Shown here piece by piece: positions 8,084 to 12,753 of a stretch of DNA of 12,753 nt. The notes below the pieces were generated by a model, which saw nothing but the letters and a program-made list of their open reading frames with translations, was not told the DNA's origin and did not search any database. Position numbers and translations under genes: made by a program. This DNA is from Candidatus Omnitrophota bacterium. Lineage in GTDB: Bacteria; Omnitrophota; Koll11; Zapsychrales; Zapsychraceae. Within the stretch, counting starts at the first letter, position 1; each line of letters begins with the position of its first letter. Where the stretch lies: assembly GCA_023140095.1 (NCBI GenBank), contig JAGLMJ010000025.1:1-12753 (forward strand). The letters are read 5' to 3'.

Positions 8084-10408
8084 TCATAATACGCACTTTT
8101 CACCAGTTTCTTTTGCCGCAACTCGATGAGCCCCGCAAACCGCCTGGCCTAACGATATTCCGCCGTCATTCGGCGGGATCAACTGATGCCAGTACACTTT
8201 AAACCCTTCGTCCCGCAACCGGTCGACCATTCTCTCTGTCAAATATCCGTTCTGGAAACACCCGCCGCTTAAAACAATTCTTGACTCGCCGATCTTCTTC
8301 GCAACATCAATCGCCATCTCAACAAGCGTGTTATGGAATTTCGCCGACACGGCCGGTTTACTGACGTCACTACGGATATCTCTTATGATCCCCCGAAATA
8401 GGTCCGTCCAGTCCAAGACATAACCTTCCTTTTTATCTCTGTTGACGTTGAAATCGTAATAATCGTCGACAGCGGTGCCGTCGAGGATATATTCCAGGGC
8501 CATCGCCGCCTGCCCTTCGAAACGCAAGGTCTGGTTAATATCCAAGATCGAGGCGGTCGCGTCGAACAATCTCCCGACGCTCGACGTCACCGGCGCGTTG
8601 ATCTTTTTATCCAGCATATTTTTAAGGACGTTCAGCTCTTCCTGAGAAAATGCCTTGACCGTCGCTAGATCAGAATATCCTTCAAAGGAACCATTCGAAA
8701 GATCATGCAGGATCGCCGCGGCAACCCGGCGCGGCTCGACCGCTGCCTTATCCCCACCGGGAAGCAGGAACGTCTTAAGGTGCGCCACGCGATCATAACT
8801 CGTTAAATCAGCTTTTAGAAATTCCCCTCCCCAAACAGTTCCATCATCGCCAAATCCGGTCCCGTCCCATGCAATCCCGAGAACAGTCCCGTCGAGATGG
8901 TTTTCCGCCATGCAGGAAACAACATGCGCGTGATGATGCTGCACCTTGATAACCGGAAGCCCCGAACTCTCCGCGAACTCCGTCGAAAGGTAGTCCGGAT
9001 GCAGGTCACAAGCAATGGTTCCCGGCAAAGATTCATAAAGCGTTGTAAGACTCGCCAACGTTCTTTCAAACGCCATCAAAGACTGTTTTGTCTGAAGGTC
9101 TCCGATGTGCTGGCTGATAAAAGCGCTGTTGCCGATATTTAAGGCGACGGTGTTCTTCAAGTGACCGCCCGTCGCTAAAATGCCGGGCCCGTCTTCTTTT
9201 AATGTAACGGGCAAAGGCGCATAGCCGCGGGCGCGCCTTAATACTAAGGGGCGGTCCATCATGACCCTGACGACAGAATCATCGACACTCCGAATGATCG
9301 GCCGGTTGTGCACAAGAAACATGTCGGCGATCCCCGCAAGCCGCTCTAAGGCCTCGTGCTCGTCGGTACAAATAGGCTCTTCGGACAAGTTCGCGCTCGT
9401 CGCGACAACGGCCTTTCCTAATTCCGCAAGTAGAATATGGTGCAGCGGGCTGTAGGGAAGCATCGCGCCTAAACAAGGATTGCCGGGCGCGACGGACGGC
9501 GCAACCGTGGTCGTTCCCCGTTTGCGCAACAGAACGATCGGGCTCTCACCGGACTGAAGAAGCGCCGCCTCTTGCGCGGAAACCTCGCACTGCTCCTCAA
9601 TAAACTCCAGCGACGGGAACATCAGGGCGAACGGTTTTTCCTCGCGGTGCTTGCGTTCGCGCAGACGTTCCACGCCTTCCTCGTTATGCGCATCAACAAC
9701 CAAGTGAAAACCGCCAATATCTTTAACCGCGACAATTTTCCCATCGTGAATAGCGTTAGCCGCGGCAACAATAGCCTCCTGGTGCGAGGCAGCAACTTTA
9801 CCGTCGGACTCCCATAATTCAAGATGCGGGCCGCACTCGGAACAAGCATTAGGCTGAGCATGGAATCGGCGGTTATCCGCATCCTTATATTCTTCTTCGC
9901 ACTCCGGACACATCCGGAATTTCCTCATCGACGTATTGACCCGATCATAGGGAAGCGCCTCTATGATCGAATAGCGCGGTCCGCAATGCGTGCAGTTCGT
10001 AAATGGATATAAAAAGCGGCGGTTCGCGGGATCAAATACCTCCTCGAGACATTCCGGGCACGTCGCGATGTCCGGTAGGACCACCGCCGTCTTCGACGCT
10101 GACGGGTCGCTTTCACGAATCTCAAAATCGTGGAACCCCCGCGGGTCAAGAAAGGCGTATTGATAATTCTGGATAAAACTTTGTTGCGGCTTCTCAACGG
10201 GTATCCGTTCGATGAACAACTTAAGCGCGACCGGTGGCCCCTCGGCCTCGATCACAACGCCCGACGAACTATTGCGCACAAATCCGGTCAACGCCAGTTC
10301 CCGCGCAAGACGGAAGATGAACGGTCGAAACCCCACCCCCTGCACGGCTCCGGTAATGTAAATAGAAACCCGTTGTTGTCCTTGTTGGTTGTTCATGGAT
10401 TCAATCAT
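8084..10408 (-). CDS. hypF: Carbamoyltransferase HypF
   Basis: HypF uses carbamoyl phosphate and ATP to make carbamoyl-adenylate and transfers the carbamoyl group to the HypE cysteine, the first step in CN-ligand synthesis. The 774-residue protein has all expected domains. The acylphosphatase domain (about 12-100) has R28 in VQGVGFRPF and N46. Two zinc-finger units follow, with C117, C120, C139 and C142, then C167, C170, C189 and C192. A YrdC-like nucleotide-binding domain spans about 205-390. The Kae1/TobZ-like carbamoyltransferase domain (about 405-760) carries HHHAH at 491-495, WDGTGFGDDG and LSGGCFQN. The ATG at 10408 is used, with an alternative at 10396. Neither has a good Shine-Dalgarno sequence, which is unusual among its neighbours. 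It lies 77 nt after hoxW. The last 15 or so residues extend slightly past the usual end. Confidence 0.97.
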   Translation of the reverse strand: MIESMNNQQGQQRVSIYITGAVQGVGFRPFIFRLARELALTGFVRNSSSGVVIEAEGPPVALKLFIERIPVEKPQQSFIQNYQYAFLDPRGFHDFEIRESDPSASKTAVVLPDIATCPECLEEVFDPANRRFLYPFTNCTHCGPRYSIIEALPYDRVNTSMRKFRMCPECEEEYKDADNRRFHAQPNACSECGPHLELWESDGKVAASHQEAIVAAANAIHDGKIVAVKDIGGFHLVVDAHNEEGVERLRERKHREEKPFALMFPSLEFIEEQCEVSAQEAALLQSGESPIVLLRKRGTTTVAPSVAPGNPCLGAMLPYSPLHHILLAELGKAVVATSANLSEEPICTDEHEALERLAGIADMFLVHNRPIIRSVDDSVVRVMMDRPLVLRRARGYAPLPVTLKEDGPGILATGGHLKNTVALNIGNSAFISQHIGDLQTKQSLMAFERTLASLTTLYESLPGTIACDLHPDYLSTEFAESSGLPVIKVQHHHAHVVSCMAENHLDGTVLGIAWDGTGFGDDGTVWGGEFLKADLTSYDRVAHLKTFLLPGGDKAAVEPRRVAAAILHDLSNGSFEGYSDLATVKAFSQEELNVLKNMLDKKINAPVTSSVGRLFDATASILDINQTLRFEGQAAMALEYILDGTAVDDYYDFNVNRDKKEGYVLDWTDLFRGIIRDIRSDVSKPAVSAKFHNTLVEMAIDVAKKIGESRIVLSGGCFQNGYLTERMVDRLRDEGFKVYWHQLIPPNDGGISLGQAVCGAHRVAAKETGEKCVL

Positions 10409-10484
10409 GTATTGGTTTGTGTATTATTAAGGGAGGATAGAGATGCTGCGCATTAAGGAAGTATTGTAGAGAAGACCATTACCC

Positions 10485-10967
10485 TCAGCTTTGTTGATCA
10501 AATTGATCAAATTTTTTTGTCGTGAGCAGTTCAGAGAGAAATTCCACGGCAGAGATCAGGTTATCCCGGGCTTTCGATGATAACTTCTCTCCGAATTCAT
10601 TAAACTCATACCCGCGGATCGCGAGCGCGTATCCTTTCGTTTTCGCCTGAAACAAGTCCTCGGCAAAGCCCAGGACGATCTCTGGCTCGATGCTGTGACT
10701 GGAAAATGTGTTGACGATCTTAGGGGTGATTGGCTTGAACGTGAAAGGCTCATCGCTGTTGACCGAGGCGTCCGCGAAGATCACGACATCGTGCTCGGCG
10801 ATCTCGGCGGCGTCTTCGACGGTCAGCTGATAATTCGCGTCGACCGTCACGTTTTTCGGAGCCTTATGTTCAATCGCCGCGGCGAGCGCCGGGCCTAACC
10901 CGTCGTCTAACCTTCCGGGATTGCCGTAACCGATCAGTAAAACTTTCCCGTTCTCCACGTCGATCAC
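10485..10967 (-). CDS. hoxW: [NiFe]-hydrogenase maturation endopeptidase, HoxW-like
   Basis: Nickel-sensing protease that cuts the C-terminal tail from the hydrogenase large subunit after nickel insertion, letting the active site close. It has 160 residues, the usual size for the HybD/HycI/HoxW family. It opens with the family motif GYGNPGRLDDGLGP. By position, D22, D66 (FADAS) and H91 (SSHSIEP) correspond to the three nickel-binding residues of the family. The start is a GTG at 10967, and its GTGA overlaps the stop of the large-subunit gene, so production of enzyme and protease is likely coupled. The symbol hoxW follows from context and from the GYGN-x-x-x-x-DDG form rather than from an alignment. 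The C-terminus (KKFDQFDQQS) contains a 9-bp tandem duplication. Confidence 0.9.
   Translation of the reverse strand: MIDVENGKVLLIGYGNPGRLDDGLGPALAAAIEHKAPKNVTVDANYQLTVEDAAEIAEHDVVIFADASVNSDEPFTFKPITPKIVNTFSSHSIEPEIVLGFAEDLFQAKTKGYALAIRGYEFNEFGEKLSSKARDNLISAVEFLSELLTTKKFDQFDQQS
10494..10518. repeat. Tandem 9-bp repeat with palindromic core and T-run at the end of hoxW
   Basis: TTGATCAAA occurs twice head to tail (10494-10502 and 10503-10511), followed on the plus strand by seven T (10512-10518). Each unit contains the palindrome TTGATCAA, so the two copies can pair with each other as a stem. With the T-run this resembles a weak, A/T-rich intrinsic terminator for plus-strand transcripts. On the minus strand it simply encodes FDQFDQ at the tail of the protease. 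The repeat is seen directly; a terminator role is uncertain. Confidence 0.4.
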
Positions 10968-12400
10968 TCTTTTGTTTTCTTATCGATCAGCTTTCCTTCA
11001 TGATCGAAAAGACTGATGATCAGAGGCATCTGGCCCATCGCGTGGGTCGCGCAGGAAAGGCACGGATCATAGGCGCGAATGGCGACCTCGATATGGTTCA
11101 ATAACCCTTCGGTGATCTCGACGCCGCTCAAGTGGTCCTCGGCGACCTTCGTGACCGAGGCGTTCATCGCGGTATTGTTATTCGTCGTCGAGACAATAAG
11201 GTTCGCCATCTCGACCTGGTCATCCTTGTTGACACGGTAATGATGAATAAGTGTCCCGCGAGGAGCCTCGAGCATCGCGACAGTCTCTTCTCTTCTCTTT
11301 CCGGTGACGACAAGATCCGTTCCCTGAAGATCAGGATCATGCAGAAGTTCATTGATCTTTTCAATAGCGTGAAGGGCTTCGATCATCCGTGTCCAATGAT
11401 AGGCTAAGGTGATCTGGTTCGGCTTGCCGTCCGTCAGCCCCATGAATTCTTTTCTTTCTTTCTCGGCTTCCGGCGTATCGATAAAATCACACGTATTGAT
11501 ACGCGACAACGGCCCGACGCGATACCACCCCTTTTCAGGGCCGATGGACTTGATAAACGGAAACTTCATGTAAGACCAATCCTTGACCTCCTCGATAAGA
11601 TACTCGGTGTACTTCTGAACATCAACATGATCAAATATTTTATTTCCTTCCGGGTCAATAGCGCGTAATTTTCCGTCATAAAGGTCCATCGCTCCGTCTT
11701 CGCGGACCAAACTCATATGGTTGGAATCAAACGTCCCGAAAGGCGCGACCATATCAAAATTCTCCATAGTGTAATCTTTAGCGACCTTGACCGCTCCTTT
11801 GCCCCATTCCATCATCTGGTCCAGATCTTTTAAAAGGAAATCCCTCTCTTCGATCGAAAGATTCTTATTCACGCCGCCGGGAATAGCCCCCGTGCCGTGG
11901 ATCTTCTTGCCCGACGTCGCCTTAATGACTTCCTGGCCGTATTTGCGCATCATGACCCCCTGAACCGCCAGGTCAGGAAATTTATTGATCACCCCGATAA
12001 TATTCCGGATCGCGGGATCCGCGTCAAAGCCGAAAAGAAGATCGGGAGAACAAAGATGGAAGAAATGAAGCGCGTGAGATTGAAGCACTTGGCCATAATG
12101 GCAAAGCCGTCGCATTTTCTCGGCCGTCGGCGTTAAATTTTCCCCGCCGACGATTCGGTCCATTGCTTTCGCCGCGGCCAGATGGTGGCTAACCGGACAG
12201 ATCCCGCACAACCGCTGGACCAAAACAGGCACTTCCCAGTACGGCCGCCCCTGGATAAACTTCTCAAAGCCGCGGAACTCGACAATATGAAGCCTTGCCT
12301 GTTTAACCTTGTTTTGTTCATCCAAAAGAATAGAGACCTTTCCATGCCCCTCCACTCTTGTTACCGGTTCGATCACATATCTTTTTACATTTTCACTCAC
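10964..12400 (-). CDS. hoxH: [NiFe]-hydrogenase large (catalytic) subunit, HoxH-like
   Basis: Catalytic subunit holding the Ni-Fe(CN)2CO site that splits or makes H2. It has 478 residues. EPVTRVEGHG carries the conserved E17. The L1 motif RLCGICPVSH supplies C65 and C68, and the L2 motif DPCLSCATH supplies C447 and C450. The 25 residues after H453 form the tail removed by the maturation protease encoded next. The segments VEFRGFEKFIQGRP and IHGTGAIPGGV resemble HoxH of bidirectional, NAD-linked (group 3d) enzymes, and there is no membrane or Tat feature, so it is cytoplasmic. A group 3c (Mvh-type) assignment is less likely but not excluded. The start is GTG at 12400 with GGAGAAG upstream, 19 nt after the small-subunit stop. 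All nickel ligands are present, so the enzyme should be active. Confidence 0.96.
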   Translation of the reverse strand: MSENVKRYVIEPVTRVEGHGKVSILLDEQNKVKQARLHIVEFRGFEKFIQGRPYWEVPVLVQRLCGICPVSHHLAAAKAMDRIVGGENLTPTAEKMRRLCHYGQVLQSHALHFFHLCSPDLLFGFDADPAIRNIIGVINKFPDLAVQGVMMRKYGQEVIKATSGKKIHGTGAIPGGVNKNLSIEERDFLLKDLDQMMEWGKGAVKVAKDYTMENFDMVAPFGTFDSNHMSLVREDGAMDLYDGKLRAIDPEGNKIFDHVDVQKYTEYLIEEVKDWSYMKFPFIKSIGPEKGWYRVGPLSRINTCDFIDTPEAEKERKEFMGLTDGKPNQITLAYHWTRMIEALHAIEKINELLHDPDLQGTDLVVTGKRREETVAMLEAPRGTLIHHYRVNKDDQVEMANLIVSTTNNNTAMNASVTKVAEDHLSGVEITEGLLNHIEVAIRAYDPCLSCATHAMGQMPLIISLFDHEGKLIDKKTKE

Positions 12401-12419
12401 AATACTTCTCCTATTAATT

Positions 12420-12752
12420 TTAGTCGTATTTTATCAACTCATATGGAAATGCAAGAGGTTTTCCCCCGAGCAAAGCGGTTAAACCTTCCCAGATCGTATC
12501 GCCTGAGGGTGGACACCCGGGAAGGAAATAATCTATTTTGACAACATGATGGGCCGGATAGACTTTGTCCAAGCAAAGAGGGATTTCTTTATCGCTGGGA
12601 ATAACATTATCCGGATTATACACGGTCGGCCCGTTGCGATAAGCTTCATTCAGGCACTCTTCAAGAGTGACATGATTGCGCATCGCCGGAATACCGCCGG
12701 TGCACGCGCAGGAACCGACAGCGATCAAAATATCGCAATGCTTGCGAAATTC
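12420..12752 (-). CDS. hoxY: [NiFe]-hydrogenase small subunit, HoxY-like, C-terminal part (5' end outside window)
   Basis: Electron-transfer subunit that holds the iron-sulfur cluster next to the active site and passes electrons to the diaphorase partners. The last 110 residues are visible. The frame runs to the right edge (EFRKHCDILIAVGSCACTGG at the visible start), so the gene continues beyond the window. The TTG at 12728 lies inside a conserved strand and is not the real start. Two cluster-ligand regions are seen: GSCACTGG and LPGCPPSGD. The CxxC-type N-terminal ligands would be off the edge. The pattern VGSCACTGGIPAMRN, then HHVVKIDYFLPGCPP, then a short basic-aromatic tail, fits the short HoxY type without the long C-terminal domain of membrane-bound enzymes. 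It lies 19 nt upstream of the large-subunit gene. Confidence 0.9.
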   Translation of the reverse strand, partial: EFRKHCDILIAVGSCACTGGIPAMRNHVTLEECLNEAYRNGPTVYNPDNVIPSDKEIPLCLDKVYPAHHVVKIDYFLPGCPPSGDTIWEGLTALLGGKPLAFPYELIKYD

Positions 12753-12753
12753 T

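Noticed and set aside
7929..8129. 66-codon plus-strand ORF spanning the hypF/hypC gap
   Set aside because: Its frame is antisense to the ends of both genes and its middle is created by the TTGGAATTT repeat. No ribosome site is seen.
12420..12728. Small subunit starting at the TTG at 12728
   Set aside because: The frame stays open to the window edge and the upstream residues fit the conserved strand before GSCACTGG, so the gene is cut by the window rather than starting here.

Overview
The window is bacterial and almost entirely coding. It carries two complete or near-complete functional blocks, both on the minus strand, plus the end of one plus-strand gene at the left edge. An outer-membrane factor with a Sec signal peptide implies a two-membrane (Gram-negative type) envelope. 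Nothing in the window fixes the species. The balanced base composition, short overlapping gene junctions and a soluble NAD-type [NiFe] hydrogenase would fit an uncultivated anaerobic or facultative lineage (Omnitrophota-like, for example), but that is only an impression.

Right block (about 5569-12753, minus strand, read from right to left): the 3' part of a [NiFe]-hydrogenase small subunit (HoxY-like), the large catalytic subunit (HoxH-like), its endopeptidase (HoxW-like), then hypF, hypC, hypD and hypE. This is a build-and-mature cassette. HypF and HypE make the CN ligands, HypC and HypD assemble the Fe(CN)2CO unit, and the HoxW-like protease trims the large-subunit tail after nickel insertion. 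hypA and hypB, for nickel delivery, are not in the window. The electron-transfer (diaphorase) subunits expected for a group 3d enzyme would lie beyond the right edge. Junctions are tight: GTGA at hoxH/hoxW, ATGA at hypC/hypD and ATGA at hypD/hypE. The two looser joints are hoxW/hypF (77 nt) and hypF/hypC (81 nt). The first contains an odd plus-strand mini-ORF near a T-tailed stem-loop, and the second contains a short direct-repeat element.

Left block (358-5489, minus strand): a MarR-family repressor, a TolC-type outer-membrane factor and an RND (AcrB-type) inner-membrane transporter, joined by an ATGA overlap and a 5-nt gap. A near-consensus sigma70 promoter (TTGACA, 16 nt, TGC-TAATAT) lies upstream of marR. 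A perfect 15-bp palindrome starts 1 nt after the -10 box and is probably the MarR operator. No periplasmic adaptor gene is present, although the operon is seen from promoter to last stop codon.

Left edge: the C-terminal 117 residues of a multi-pass membrane protein of unknown function run on the plus strand and converge on the RND gene with one base between stop codons. Apart from the 164-nt marR upstream region, no gap exceeds 100 nt, and there is no rRNA, tRNA, CRISPR array, transposase or phage gene. I did not find a clearly new biological system. The most unusual points are the adaptor-less RND/outer-membrane-factor operon, the promoter/operator layout and the small intergenic elements.
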